Assembly (NCBI RefSeq): GCF_030690045.1
Contig: NZ_JAUYHK010000012.1
Span: 1-64,000 of the forward strand
Direction of reading: 5' to 3'
DNA length: 64,000 bases
Source: Thalassospira sp.
GTDB lineage: Bacteria; Pseudomonadota; Alphaproteobacteria; Rhodospirillales; Thalassospiraceae
Part shown: positions 1 through 10,457 of the stretch, piece after piece
Numbering within the stretch: the stretch's first letter is position 1
Layout: every line of letters starts with the position of its first letter
Position numbers and translations under genes: made by a program
The notes under the pieces: model-generated
Databases searched by the model: none
The model's input: only the letters and a program-made list of their open reading frames with translations
Told to the model about the DNA's origin: nothing

Positions 1-285
1 ACAGCCCCCAAATCGCCAACCGGGCAGGACCGATGCACACAAGACGGACTACCCCCGTAGGATTTTGGCGAGGCTCCATCAGGGGTACCTGATATGGCGC
101 CCATACCCCCGTCTGCCTCACAAGCCGCATCCGAAAATGCAAGCTTGGGTCTTCCTTCCGTCGCCGGGCTTCCGCCCCGCGCCAACCGGCCCCGCCACAA
201 GGCGGCCCGGTCAAAACCCGTCTTTCCCGTCACCACGACGGGAACCGGACACACTTCGGGCCTCCGCCCGCCGTGCAACTCGCCC

Positions 286-435
286 GGCAAGACCGACTGG
301 CTCCCGCCACGATCCGGGCAGGCACGGCCAGCCACAAGGCGCACCTTGGGCATCCGTCAGCCTCACCAACGGATCGGTCCCCCGCTCCTGCCACCCCCGG
401 CAAGGCCGGATGGCTCCCGGTACGATCCGGGCAGG
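286..435. repeat. Degenerate direct repeat, two 37-base copies
   Basis: Positions 286-322 and 399-435 match at 32 of 37 bases, 113 bases apart. Both contain the core TGGCTCCCG followed by ACGATCCGGGCAGG. Each copy is followed by a looser shared tail with ACAAGRCGCA and a TCGGGC or TTGGGC block. A third, weaker relative of the tail (CCGGGCAGGA, then ACAAGACGGA) lies near 22-52. This suggests an old tandem array with a unit of about 113 bases. Its function is unknown. Confidence 0.55.
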
Positions 436-610
436 ACGCCACCGACAAGACGCAACTCGGGCGTCTTGACAAATGGCCGGGTTAGCGGACCCGCGCAGGG
501 CCTCCGTAATGACTTTTCCACCTGCCGGTTATCGTCTTACGGGGTCGCCTTTCGATCTGTCTGTCAATGTATCGCTGCATCATCATTTCTTTCCTCTGGC
601 CCAAACGCAA

Positions 611-641
611 AAACCCGCAAGGCACAAGGCCTTGCGGGTTT
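611..641 (-). terminator. Intrinsic terminator downstream of psuG
   Basis: Thirteen-base arms (AAACCCGCAAGGC at 611-623, complement at 629-641) enclose a 5-base loop. On the minus strand the stem is followed by a T-rich stretch, so it probably stops transcripts leaving psuG about 160 bases upstream. Confidence 0.65.
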
Positions 642-797
642 CGGTCCGGGCGGATTTATCCCCTTGACTTTTCTGTTATGCCACGATGAAAAGAACAAAT
701 CAAGAACTTTTTTCAAAAAATCTGAAAAAAACTTGATCTTTGTCCCGCGCTCGCTCAAAAATTACATAAAATCAACGAGTTAATGATGATCGCTGTT

Positions 798-1709
798 TTA
801 CCCTGCGGCCATCGCCACGGCGATTTGGGCGCCAAGGCAGGCATTGTTGCGCACCAGCGCGATATTGGCCTCAAGGCTTTTGCCCTTGGTATGTTGTGTG
901 ACCCGTTCCAGCAGGAACGGGGTGACGTCGCGGCCATGAATATTCAGGCCCTTTGCCTCGACCAGCGCCGAGTCAATCGCATGTTCAATGGCTTCCAGCG
1001 CCAATGCCTTGTCGGCGGGCGGCGGATTGCCGATGACGACTCCGCCCGCCAACCCAAATTCCCATTTGGCTTTCAGGAAATGCGCCACATCCTGCGGGCT
1101 GTCCAGGCGCAACGGCGCTTTCTGGCCGCTTTTGACCGTGTAAAACGCCGGGAATTCATCGGTGCCATAACCGATCACCGGCACACCCAGTGTTTCAAGA
1201 TGTTCCAGCGTCATCGGGATATCAAGAATCGCCTTGGCCCCGGCGCAGACCACGGCAACGCTGGTGCGGGCCAGTTCGGTCAGATCGGCGGAAATATCAA
1301 ATGTCGTGCCCAGTTCGCGATGAACCCCGCCAATGCCGCCGGTGGCAAAAACCCGGATCCCGGCCTGATCAGCCAGAATCATCGTGGCCGATACGGTGGT
1401 CGCCCCATCGCGCTTTTGGGCAATCGCATAGGGAATATCGCGGCGCGACAGTTTCAGAATGTCCTGGCCTTGCGCAAAATATTTCAGTTCGGCGGGCGAC
1501 AGGCCGATCTTGCAACGCCCGGCAATCACCGCAATCGTGGCCGGAACCGCCCCGTGATCGCGTACATCCTGTTCAACCAGTTGCGCGGTTTCAAGGTTTT
1601 GCGGATAAGGCATGCCATGCGAAATGATGGTGGATTCAAGGGCGACAACCGGCTTGCCCGCAGCAAGGGCGGCGGCGACTTCGGGGGCGATATCAATAAA
1701 ATCCGACAT
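798..1709 (-). CDS. psuG: Pseudouridine-5'-phosphate glycosidase
   Basis: The 303-residue protein matches the PsuG (YeiN) family over its full length. This enzyme splits pseudouridine 5'-phosphate into uracil and ribose 5-phosphate, a cytoplasmic step in pseudouridine salvage. Family landmarks are ALESTIISHGMPYPQN near the N-terminus (E25 is the likely catalytic acid), K86, D142 and the active-site lysine K159 in CAGAKAILD. The usual partner kinase PsuK and a nucleoside transporter are not adjacent, so the gene is an orphan here. The ATG start has only a weak ribosome site. A perfect 13-base inverted repeat lies 25-62 bases upstream of the start. Confidence 0.93.
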   Translation of the reverse strand: MSDFIDIAPEVAAALAAGKPVVALESTIISHGMPYPQNLETAQLVEQDVRDHGAVPATIAVIAGRCKIGLSPAELKYFAQGQDILKLSRRDIPYAIAQKRDGATTVSATMILADQAGIRVFATGGIGGVHRELGTTFDISADLTELARTSVAVVCAGAKAILDIPMTLEHLETLGVPVIGYGTDEFPAFYTVKSGQKAPLRLDSPQDVAHFLKAKWEFGLAGGVVIGNPPPADKALALEAIEHAIDSALVEAKGLNIHGRDVTPFLLERVTQHTKGKSLEANIALVRNNACLGAQIAVAMAAG

Positions 1710-1734
1710 TTGGATGCTCGTGTTTGAGGTGAAG

Positions 1735-1771
1735 TTTTAAAGGCCAGAATTACGCGGACTGGCCTTTAAAA
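1735..1771 (-). promoter_or_regulatory. Perfect inverted repeat in the psuG leader
   Basis: TTTTAAAGGCCAG (1735-1747) is exactly complementary to 1759-1771 across an 11-base loop. It lies between the ilvC terminator and the psuG start codon, so it could be a leader hairpin, an operator or a second terminator. No T-run follows it on the psuG strand. Confidence 0.45.
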
Positions 1772-1810
1772 TCTACATCAATTCGGGATCATATGATTTG
1801 ATTTCAGTCC

Positions 1811-1848
1811 CGAAAAACAAAACGGCCGCCCCATCGGGACGGCCGTTT
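1811..1848 (-). terminator. Terminator after ilvC
   Basis: AAACGGCCG (1820-1828) pairs with CGGCCGTTT (1840-1848). On the minus strand the stem is followed by TTTTGTTTTT, a typical intrinsic terminator, starting about 30 bases past the ilvC stop. Confidence 0.85.
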
Positions 1849-1876
1849 GTATGTCAAAGGACCAGACCGGAAAGGC

Positions 1877-3510
<1,634 letters not shown>

Positions 3511-3627
3511 GGTCTTGCTCCGCTGCGGCGCGGGCGGGCGACCTGAATGTCGCGACCGGCCCGGCCTGTGTCAGAATGTAAGAAAATGCGTCTGTATGGC
3601 CCGTCGGGCGCGGTTGCGCCCTGTGGA

Positions 3628-5391
3628 TCAAACAAGAACCATGCCCTCGTCGGAATCGATGGCCTGATCCTCGTTTGTTTCGTCGCCCAGCAGCATTTCA
3701 TTATGCGGCTTGCCAGACGGGATCATCGGGAAGCAGTTTTCCTTGTCATCAACCGCAACATCAAGGATCACCGGACCATCAATGTCGAGCATCTGTTGCA
3801 AAACAGCGTCAAGATCGGCCGGGTCCTTGCAGGTCAGGCCGGTAAAGCCAAAGGCATCGGCCAGCTTGACGAAATCGGGCAGGGATTCGCTATAACTTTC
3901 GGAATAACGCGACCCATGCAGCAATTGCTGCCACTGCCGGACCATGCCCATATAACGGTTATTGAGGATCACGGTTTTGACCGGCAGGTGATATTGTTTA
4001 AGCGTCGCGCATTCCTGAATATTCATCATCACCGACGCATCGCCGGTAAAGCAGATGACAGTGGCGTCCGGATGGGCGATTTGCACCCCCATCGCCGCAG
4101 GCATGCCATAGCCCATGGTGCCAAGCCCGCCGGATGTCATCCATTCATGCGGATGTTCAAAACCGAAATGCTGGGCCGCCCACATCTGATGCTGTCCGAC
4201 ATCGGTGGTGATATAGGTCTTGCGATCCCGTGTCAGGGCGTGCATGCGGCGGATCACATGTTGGGGTTTGATCACGTCCTTGGGCTGTTTGTAGGACAGG
4301 CAACGTTTTTCACGCCACAGGTCGATTTCCTTCCACCAGCCGTCCAGCGCCTTGGCATTGATCTTGTACTGCTTGGCTTTCCAGACTTTTGTCATGTCTT
4401 CGAGGACATGACCAACATCGCCAATGATGCCGATATCGACCGGCACGTTTTTGTTGATCGAACTGGGATCAATATCGATCTGGATTTTCTGTGAACCGGG
4501 CGAAAAGAAATCAAGATTGCCGGTCACACGGTCGTCAAAACGGGCACCGATTGCGATCATCACGTCGCAATCATGCATTGCCATATTGGCTTCGTAGGTG
4601 CCGTGCATGCCCAGCATACCAAGATATTGCTTGTCCGATGCCGGATAGGCACCCAGTCCCATCAGGGTCAGAGTGACCGGCACGCCGGTCATCCGGGAAA
4701 ATTCGGTCAGAAGCTTGCAGGCCTGCGCACCGGAATTGATCACGCCGCCGCCACAATACAGGATCGGTTTTTTCGCCGTCGCCAAAAGCGCCATGGCGCG
4801 TTCGATATCGGCGCGGTCGCCCTTGACCACCGGATTATAGGTGCGGTGCTGAACCTGTGCGGGCTCCAGATAAGGCGCCTTGCCAACCAGAATATCCTTG
4901 GGCAGGTCGATCACCACCGGGCCGGGGCGACCACTGGACGCAACGTGAAAGGCTTCGTGCAGGGTGCGTGCCAGCTTTTCCGGTGTTTTGACCAGATAAT
5001 TATGTTTGGTGCAAGGGCGGGTGATGCCGGTGGTGTCGGCTTCCTGAAAGGCGTCATTACCGATCAGGTGGGTCGGCACCTGCCCGGTCAGGCAGATAAT
5101 CGGAATGGAATCCATCAACGCATCGGTCAGGCCGGTGACGGCATTGGTGGCACCCGGGCCGCTGGTCACCAGCACAACACCGACCTTGCCGGTCGAACGG
5201 GCGTAACCTTCGGCGGCATGCACGGCAGCCTGTTCATGGCGGACAAGAACGTGACGGATGCGATTCTGTTTGAAGATCTCGTCATATAGCGGAAGCACAG
5301 CGCCGCCGGGATAGCCGAATACGACTTCCACACCCTGATCTGCAAGGGCCTGCAACACTACTTCCGAACCATTCATTATACGTTCTGCCAT
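3628..5391 (-). CDS. ilvI: Acetolactate synthase catalytic (large) subunit
   Basis: This thiamine-diphosphate and FAD enzyme condenses pyruvate with pyruvate or 2-oxobutyrate as the first committed step of branched-chain amino acid synthesis. The 587 residues carry the catalytic glutamate E53 (RHEQAAVHAAEGYAR), the SGPGATN segment, and the diphosphate-binding motif starting GD at 450-451 and ending NN at 477-478. Length and domain order (PYR, central, PP) are normal. It heads ilvI-ilvH-ilvC and follows miaA after a 150-base gap that contains hairpins and a short open frame. Confidence 0.97.
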   Translation of the reverse strand: MAERIMNGSEVVLQALADQGVEVVFGYPGGAVLPLYDEIFKQNRIRHVLVRHEQAAVHAAEGYARSTGKVGVVLVTSGPGATNAVTGLTDALMDSIPIICLTGQVPTHLIGNDAFQEADTTGITRPCTKHNYLVKTPEKLARTLHEAFHVASSGRPGPVVIDLPKDILVGKAPYLEPAQVQHRTYNPVVKGDRADIERAMALLATAKKPILYCGGGVINSGAQACKLLTEFSRMTGVPVTLTLMGLGAYPASDKQYLGMLGMHGTYEANMAMHDCDVMIAIGARFDDRVTGNLDFFSPGSQKIQIDIDPSSINKNVPVDIGIIGDVGHVLEDMTKVWKAKQYKINAKALDGWWKEIDLWREKRCLSYKQPKDVIKPQHVIRRMHALTRDRKTYITTDVGQHQMWAAQHFGFEHPHEWMTSGGLGTMGYGMPAAMGVQIAHPDATVICFTGDASVMMNIQECATLKQYHLPVKTVILNNRYMGMVRQWQQLLHGSRYSESYSESLPDFVKLADAFGFTGLTCKDPADLDAVLQQMLDIDGPVILDVAVDDKENCFPMIPSGKPHNEMLLGDETNEDQAIDSDEGMVLV

Positions 5392-5409
5392 GATTTTCCG
5401 AGCCTCTGA

Positions 5410-5454
5410 CTAGCGACAACAACGTGTCGCGTGATAACCGCGTGATTGAAACAT
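5410..5454 (-). CDS. Possible 14-residue leader peptide upstream of ilvI
   Basis: ATG at 5454 opens a 14-codon frame reading MFQSRGYHATRCCR. It ends 18 bases before the ilvI start and has GGTGG about 6 bases upstream of its ATG. It has no run of Ile, Val or Leu codons, so it does not look like a classical branched-chain attenuator. Two copies of ATCACGCG lie inside it. It may be chance; it is recorded because of its placement and arginine/cysteine-rich end. Confidence 0.25.
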   Translation of the reverse strand: MFQSRGYHATRCCR

Positions 5455-5480
5455 GATCGTCCACCCATTGATTGGGGTTG

Positions 5481-5515
5481 AAAAAGCCGCCGAAATGGCG
5501 GTTTTCCGCCATTTC
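5481..5515 (-). terminator. Terminator or attenuator between miaA and ilvI
   Basis: On the minus strand a 10-base stem (GAAATGGCGG, AAAA loop, CCGCCATTTC; 5515-5492) is followed by a competing hairpin, CCGCC-ATTTC-GGCGG (5501-5487), that ends in C-TTTTT (5486-5481). The two share 5497-5501, so only one can form at a time. The simplest reading is a miaA terminator. The alternative is regulated readthrough into ilvI. Confidence 0.6.
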
Positions 5516-5541
5516 CCTAGCGGAAGGGCCAACCTATCGCC

Positions 5542-6498
5542 TCACTTTGGCGTGGTCAACAAAAATTGGTGAACATGATTGCGCAATTCCTCGGACAAAC
5601 TTTCCGAATATTGCGCATCAAGGGTGATTTTGCCCGGTAACTGGTGGCGAAACCACGTCAATTGCCGTTTGGCATAACGGCGCGTTTCGCGTCGCGCCAT
5701 GTCGCAGGCGTCATCCAATGTGATCTCACCCGCCAGAAATGCTGAAATTTCGCGGACTCCGACGGCTTTCATCACCGGTGCCGTTTCCGGCAGGCCAAGG
5801 GCCAATAATCCGCGCACCTCGTCAATCGCGCCCTGTTCGATCATTTTGTTAAATCGCAGGTCGCAGCGGGCATACAGCACATCGCGCGGCGGCATATAGC
5901 AAAAGCTTTGAAAAACCATTCCCGGTGGCGGGGGCAAGATCGGTTCGCGGTGCCATGCCGCAAGGCCCTTACCGGTGGCGGCCAGCACCTCGGCCGCCCG
6001 GATCAGGCGCTGGGTATTGGCCGGGTCAAGGGTGGTGGCGGTTTCCGGATCACGGCTTTGCAGTTTTTCAAAAAATGCCGTATGGCCCAGCGTGGCAAGA
6101 TCGGCGGTGACTTCATCGCGGATTGCGGCAGGCACATCGGGAATCGGGGCAATACCATTCAAAAGGGCGTTCAGATACATACCCGTACCGCCGGTTATGA
6201 TTGGCAATTTGCCCTGCACATGACATTCGGTAATTTCGGCCAAAGCCATGTCGCGCCATTTCCCGGCGGAACAGGCTTCGCGTCCGGACAATACCCCATA
6301 CAACCGGTGCGGGGCGCGGGCGGTCTCGGTGGCGTCGGGTCTTGCGCTCAGCACGCAAAGTTCCTTGTAAACCTGCATGCTGTCGGCATTGATGATCACA
6401 CCGTCAAAATGACCGGCCAGATCAAGGGCAAGGGCGGATTTGCCACTGGCGGTTGGTCCGGCGACGATCAGGACGGGTTTAAAAAGATTATTGGTCAT
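5542..6498 (-). CDS. miaA: tRNA dimethylallyltransferase
   Basis: MiaA adds the dimethylallyl group to A37 of tRNAs reading UNN codons. The 318-residue protein has the P-loop GPTASGKS at residues 14-21, the DSMQVYKEL segment and the TGGTGMYLNALLNG motif of the family. The C-terminal part carries RRYAKRQLTWFRHQ, typical of bacterial MiaA. It is divergent from serB across 180 bases and precedes the ilv genes on the same strand, an order common in alphaproteobacteria. Confidence 0.96.
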   Translation of the reverse strand: MTNNLFKPVLIVAGPTASGKSALALDLAGHFDGVIINADSMQVYKELCVLSARPDATETARAPHRLYGVLSGREACSAGKWRDMALAEITECHVQGKLPIITGGTGMYLNALLNGIAPIPDVPAAIRDEVTADLATLGHTAFFEKLQSRDPETATTLDPANTQRLIRAAEVLAATGKGLAAWHREPILPPPPGMVFQSFCYMPPRDVLYARCDLRFNKMIEQGAIDEVRGLLALGLPETAPVMKAVGVREISAFLAGEITLDDACDMARRETRRYAKRQLTWFRHQLPGKITLDAQYSESLSEELRNHVHQFLLTTPK

Positions 6499-6678
6499 TC
6501 ACTGTAGTTCGGGAATTGCAGGTTTTCAGACAATTTCGGCCTCCTTTGTGTGGCCCGGTTCGGTTTAATATGAAGATGTTCGGGGGATGGATCAAACTTT
6601 CCTTGTCATTGCAGGCTGCAATTAAGATAAAGAGCGGCATGGAAATCACCCTTTGCCCTTGGCAGGAGCCCCCGTTTC

Positions 6679-7569
6679 ATGGATTTGGTCCTCACCCTGA
6701 TCACCGCCCCGAATTCCCGTGCGTTGTCTGCTGACATCGTTGAGCAGGCAAAATCCGTGCTGCGCGGGTCCGGGGCGCAAATTGGTGATACCGACTGGCT
6801 GGCGGTTGAGGAGGCCTGCGATATTCCCTTTGGCGGGATCACGCTGGTCGATGCCGATGCCGTGCTGGCCGGGGCTGGGCTGAACGCCGATGCTGTGACC
6901 CAGATTGCCGCGACCCGGCGCAAGAAATTGCTGATTGCCGATATGGACAGCACGATGGTCACTGGCGAAACCCTTGATGAGCTGGCGGCCTTTGCCGGGG
7001 TTAAGGACCATGTGGCGGCGATTACGGCGCGTGCGATGAATGGCGAACTTGATTTCGAGGCCGCCCTTGACGAACGGGTCGGGCTTTTGGCCGGGATGTC
7101 CGCCGATATGCTGCATGAAGCATGGAAAACGGTGGAATATACCGGCGGGGCGCAGGGACTGGTGGCGACGATGAAGGCGGGCGGGGCATTTTGCGCGCTT
7201 GTATCGGGCGGGTTTGACTTTTTCACATCGGCGGTGCGCCGCGAGTTGGGTTTCGATTTTGATCAGGCCAATGTCCTGATCACCTATGACGGCAAACTGA
7301 CCGGAAAGGTGCAAAAACCGGTGCTGGATCGGCAGGCCAAGGTGGATGCGCTGGAAAAACTGGCCGCACAGCAAGGGATTACCGTGGCAGATGCCATTGC
7401 GGTGGGCGATGGTGCCAATGATTTGCAGATGATTGAGCTGGCCGGGACCGGGGTGGCGTTTCATGCCAAGCCATCGGTGCAGGAAAAGGCCCGCATTTGC
7501 ATCAATCATGGCGATCTGACAGCACTTTTGTTCCTGCAAGGATACCGGCGCGATCAGTTTGCAAAATAA
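6679..7569 (+). CDS. serB: Phosphoserine phosphatase
   Basis: SerB hydrolyses phosphoserine in the last step of serine synthesis. The 296-residue protein has an N-terminal ACT-like region and a HAD phosphatase core: the nucleophile motif DMDST at 88-92, SGGF at 176-179 (motif II) and GDGAND at 243-248 (motif IV). Length and arrangement are those of SerB. AGGAG lies about 9 bases before the ATG. A bidirectional terminator follows at once. Confidence 0.95.
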   Translation: MDLVLTLITAPNSRALSADIVEQAKSVLRGSGAQIGDTDWLAVEEACDIPFGGITLVDADAVLAGAGLNADAVTQIAATRRKKLLIADMDSTMVTGETLDELAAFAGVKDHVAAITARAMNGELDFEAALDERVGLLAGMSADMLHEAWKTVEYTGGAQGLVATMKAGGAFCALVSGGFDFFTSAVRRELGFDFDQANVLITYDGKLTGKVQKPVLDRQAKVDALEKLAAQQGITVADAIAVGDGANDLQMIELAGTGVAFHAKPSVQEKARICINHGDLTALLFLQGYRRDQFAK

Positions 7570-7581
7570 TCGCAGAACACT

Positions 7582-7613
7582 AAAAGGGCGGCCCGTGCAG
7601 GAGCCGCCCTTTT
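7582..7613. terminator. Bidirectional terminator between serB and the DegP-type gene
   Basis: AAAAGGGCGGC (7582-7592) pairs with GCCGCCCTTTT (7603-7613) across a 10-base loop. T-runs follow in both directions, and the genes on each side converge on it. Confidence 0.9.
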
Positions 7614-7634
7614 GCTATCAGATCAGAGACCGGA

Positions 7635-9125
7635 CTATTCCGGCTTGGTCAGCGTCAGGCCGAAATAACGCGGGCCCGCGGATGTTTCGATCAACATCAG
7701 GATGGTGCGTTTGTCGTCCTTCAACGCGGTATCGACCGCCGTTTTGACTTCATCAACCGAGCTTACCGATTTGTGCGATGCCTCGATGATGATATCGCCG
7801 GGGCGAACCCCTTTTTCAGCGGCATAGCTGTCGCCATTGACCTCGGTGACGATGACGCCTTCGGTGCCTTCGGCAAGGTTATAGCGGCTACGCAAATCTT
7901 CGCTGATATTGGCGACCTTGATACCAAGGGGCGCAATCGCCGATTCTTCGGTGCTGGCCGGGCTTTGTTCGCTGGTTTCAGGCGCACTGGTGGCAACAAT
8001 GTCTTCTTCCAGTTCGCCCAGTTCAACCTGAAGCGTTTCACGCTTGCCGTCGCGCCAGATCACCACATCAACATCCTTGCCGATTTTGGTGTCTGCCACG
8101 ATGCGCGGCAGACGGCGCATGCTCTCGACATCCTTGCCATCAAATTTCAGGATGACGTCACCCTGCTTGATCCCGGCCTTTTGCGCCGGGCCTTCTTCGG
8201 ACACACCGGCAACCATCGCACCGGTCGATTTGTCAAGACCAACCGAATCGGCGATGTCGTCGGTCACGGTCTGAATATGCACGCCCAGCCAGCCACGACG
8301 GGTCCGTCCATATTCCTTAAGCTGATCGATAACCGATCTGGCAATGGCAGACGGAATGGCAAAGCCAATGCCGACCGACCCGCCCGACGGGGAATAGATC
8401 GCACTGTTAATGCCAATCACATCGCCATCAAGGTTAAACAGGGGGCCACCGGAATTGCCCCGGTTGATCGAAGCATCGGTCTGGATGAAATCGTCATACG
8501 GGCCCTGATTGATATCGCGGTTGCGGGCCGATACGATCCCGGCGGTTACCGTTCCGCCAAGACCAAAGGGATTGCCGATCGCAACCGCCCATTCGCCGAC
8601 ACGGGCGGTATCGGAATCACCCCATGAGACAAAGGGCAAATCGGATTTCGGTTCGACCTTCAAAAGGGCAACATCGGTTTTCGGGTCGCGACCGATCAGG
8701 GTCGCCGGAAGGGTTTCGCCTTCTTGCAGGCGCACCGAAATTTCATCAGCACCATCAATCACATGGTTGTTGGTGACGATATAACCATCGGCCGAAATGA
8801 TAAAGCCCGACCCCAGCGCCGTGGCGCGGCGTTGTTGCGGTTGCCCTTGGCCTTGACCCTGTCCATTGCGTTCCATGAAATCGCGGAACAGGTCTTCAAA
8901 TGGCGATCCGGGGGGGAACTGAAAGTCAGGTCCCTGTTGCTGCGTTGAAATCTGGGTTGTCGAGATATTGACAACAGCAGGCAGCAGCCGTTCGGCCAGA
9001 TCAGCAAAGCTGTCCGGGGCCGTGCGGGCCAGTGCCGGTTGTGCAATACCCGTTACACCAAAGAGAACAATCACCAGCGCAGCCGTAATTTTTTTGCGCG
9101 CCGGGCTGTAAAGTGCCTTGAGCAT
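7635..9125 (-). CDS. degP: Do-family periplasmic serine protease (DegP/DegQ type)
   Basis: From ATG 9125 (AGGA upstream) the protein has 496 residues. A signal peptide (LKALYSPARKKITAALVIVL start) leads into a trypsin-like domain with His121 (TNNHVIDGAD), Asp151 (DPKTDVALLKV) and Ser225 (NRGNSGGPLFN). Two PDZ domains follow. Such proteases degrade or refold damaged periplasmic proteins. A Gln/Gly-rich loop (GQGQGQGQPQQR) sits near residue 90, in the LA-loop position. It lies downstream of hflK-hflC and the DUF2065 gene on the same strand, the usual membrane quality-control neighbourhood. Whether it is DegP- or DegQ-like in function is not decided by sequence. Confidence 0.94.
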   Translation of the reverse strand: MLKALYSPARKKITAALVIVLFGVTGIAQPALARTAPDSFADLAERLLPAVVNISTTQISTQQQGPDFQFPPGSPFEDLFRDFMERNGQGQGQGQPQQRRATALGSGFIISADGYIVTNNHVIDGADEISVRLQEGETLPATLIGRDPKTDVALLKVEPKSDLPFVSWGDSDTARVGEWAVAIGNPFGLGGTVTAGIVSARNRDINQGPYDDFIQTDASINRGNSGGPLFNLDGDVIGINSAIYSPSGGSVGIGFAIPSAIARSVIDQLKEYGRTRRGWLGVHIQTVTDDIADSVGLDKSTGAMVAGVSEEGPAQKAGIKQGDVILKFDGKDVESMRRLPRIVADTKIGKDVDVVIWRDGKRETLQVELGELEEDIVATSAPETSEQSPASTEESAIAPLGIKVANISEDLRSRYNLAEGTEGVIVTEVNGDSYAAEKGVRPGDIIIEASHKSVSSVDEVKTAVDTALKDDKRTILMLIETSAGPRYFGLTLTKPE

Positions 9126-9171
9126 GTTTAAGATCCTGTTGGTTGCCGCGTTCACGGGGTTATGACTGGCA

Positions 9172-9195
9172 TATGCAATGTCAAAACATTGCATA
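9172..9195 (-). promoter_or_regulatory. Inverted repeat upstream of the DegP-type gene
   Basis: TATGCAATG (9172-9180) and CATTGCATA (9187-9195) are perfectly complementary with a 6-base spacer. They lie 47-70 bases before the start codon. This could be a binding site for a dimeric regulator or a leader hairpin. The known factor is not identifiable. Confidence 0.4.
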
Positions 9196-9312
9196 GGGTC
9201 AAGTTAGCACCGAGTTTGGCGGAAAAAAGGCAAAGCCAAGAAAAAAACGGATAAAATGCCGTCATTTTGATGGTTGCCGGTTTTTGCAGGCCCGTTTTGG
9301 CTGTTGTGCACC

Positions 9313-9507
9313 TTATTGCCCCCAAAAACGCAAGAACCAGATGGCGGCAACGCAGGCTACTGCGGCAATCAGACCGCCAATGCGCAACTGGTTTTCAGGG
9401 ATTTCCTGCATAAGTTCCATGACCCGTTTCGCCCCCCGGGGAAACAGCGTGTAGAACATCCCCTCCAGCGCGATGGCCAGAAGAAGGGCGGTGGCAAGTT
9501 CTTTCAT
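9313..9507 (-). CDS. DUF2065 small membrane protein (YjeT-like)
   Basis: The 64-residue protein has two predicted membrane segments (residues about 4-20 and 43-61) joined by a short charged loop with FPRGAKRVMELM, the DUF2065 signature. The family is regularly found beside hflK and hflC. A role in the inner membrane near the FtsH-HflKC complex is inferred from that context only. Here it follows hflC after a terminator-like hairpin and precedes the DegP-type gene. Confidence 0.85.
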   Translation of the reverse strand: MKELATALLLAIALEGMFYTLFPRGAKRVMELMQEIPENQLRIGGLIAAVACVAAIWFLRFWGQ

Positions 9508-9543
9508 GAGCAGGGACGTTCCGGGCGTTTTTTATGAATCAAA

Positions 9544-9574
9544 AAGGCGACCGGCCTACTATGCCGGTCGCCTT
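9544..9574 (-). terminator. Terminator after hflC
   Basis: AAGGCGACCGGC (9544-9555) pairs with GCCGGTCGCCTT (9563-9574). On the minus strand the stem runs into a T-run, just beyond the hflC stop. The DUF2065 gene therefore depends on readthrough or its own promoter. Confidence 0.85.
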
Positions 9575-9584
9575 GATGATTTGT

Positions 9585-10457
9585 CTAGCGGCTACCTTGG
9601 GGTCTTGGCTGATTAAAGTATTGGAAGAACTCTGAATCAGGTGAAAGAACCATGGTGGAGCCGCTTGCGAAAGCCTCGCGATAGGCCTGCATCGACCGAT
9701 AGAACTCGAAGAATTCCGGGTCGCGGCCATAGGCTTCACCCAGAATTATGTTGCGTTCTCCATCGCCTTCACCCCGAAGGATTTCAGACTGGCGACGGGC
9801 TTCGGAAATGATGACAATCGTTTCACGGTCGGCTTCGCCTTGGGTTTTAACCTTGATTTCCTCGCCTTCGGCACGCAATTGCGATGCTTCGGCAATACGG
9901 GCTGACCGCATACGGTTATAAACCGCCTGCGATGTTTCTTCGGGCAAATCGGTCCGACCGATCCGAACGTCAATCAATTCAACGCCAAATTCGGTTGCCG
10001 GTTCGGCCAGGGTTGCAAGAATGCGTTCCATGACCCGCGCACGACTGTCTGACAAAAGCAGCGTCAGCGGAGCCTGTGCGAGTTCACCCCGGATAACCGA
10101 ATTCAGGCGTTGTCCAAACAACTGGACAAAGTTCGGTACCGTGAGCGCACGTTGGCGGAACTGCAACGGATCGACGATCCGCCAGCGGGCAAAGCTGTCA
10201 ACATTGACGCGCTTTTGATCCGACAGCAAAACCTGCTGTACCGGCGGATCAAGGGCGAGAACGCGCTTTTCGTAAATTTCGACATTCTGGATCGGCAGTT
10301 TGAAATGCAAACCGGGTTCGGAAACAGCATGAACCGGATTACCAAACTGCAATACCAGCGCCTGCTGATCCTGTCGGACGGTAAAAACCGACATCGACGC
10401 CACAATCCCGGCAACCACCAGAACAACGGCTGCGGCAATAAGTTTCGGGCTTGCCAT
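9585..10457 (-). CDS. hflC: Protease modulator HflC
   Basis: The 290-residue protein has one N-terminal membrane anchor (residues 6-26) followed by a periplasmic SPFH/band-7 domain (VRQDQQALVLQFGNPV onward). A coiled region rich in Glu, Arg and Ala follows (RIAEASQLRAEGEEIKVK). HflC pairs with HflK in a large cage around the FtsH protease and modulates its activity. Its ATG shares one base with the hflK stop (TGATG), so the two are translationally coupled. Confidence 0.95.
   Translation of the reverse strand: MASPKLIAAAVVLVVAGIVASMSVFTVRQDQQALVLQFGNPVHAVSEPGLHFKLPIQNVEIYEKRVLALDPPVQQVLLSDQKRVNVDSFARWRIVDPLQFRQRALTVPNFVQLFGQRLNSVIRGELAQAPLTLLLSDSRARVMERILATLAEPATEFGVELIDVRIGRTDLPEETSQAVYNRMRSARIAEASQLRAEGEEIKVKTQGEADRETIVIISEARRQSEILRGEGDGERNIILGEAYGRDPEFFEFYRSMQAYREAFASGSTMVLSPDSEFFQYFNQPRPQGSR

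Larger units (their letters stand above)
1..797. other. GC-rich region without a convincing gene
   Basis: About 800 bases lie before psuG. Open frames are present on both strands, but their translations are dominated by Arg, Pro, Gly and Ala with no recognisable domain, as expected when GC-rich DNA is read by chance. The first 480 bases hold degenerate direct repeats, followed by a terminator hairpin at 611-641. Positions 680-780 are AT-rich. A remnant of a decayed gene, or an element continuing off the left edge, cannot be excluded. Confidence 0.6.
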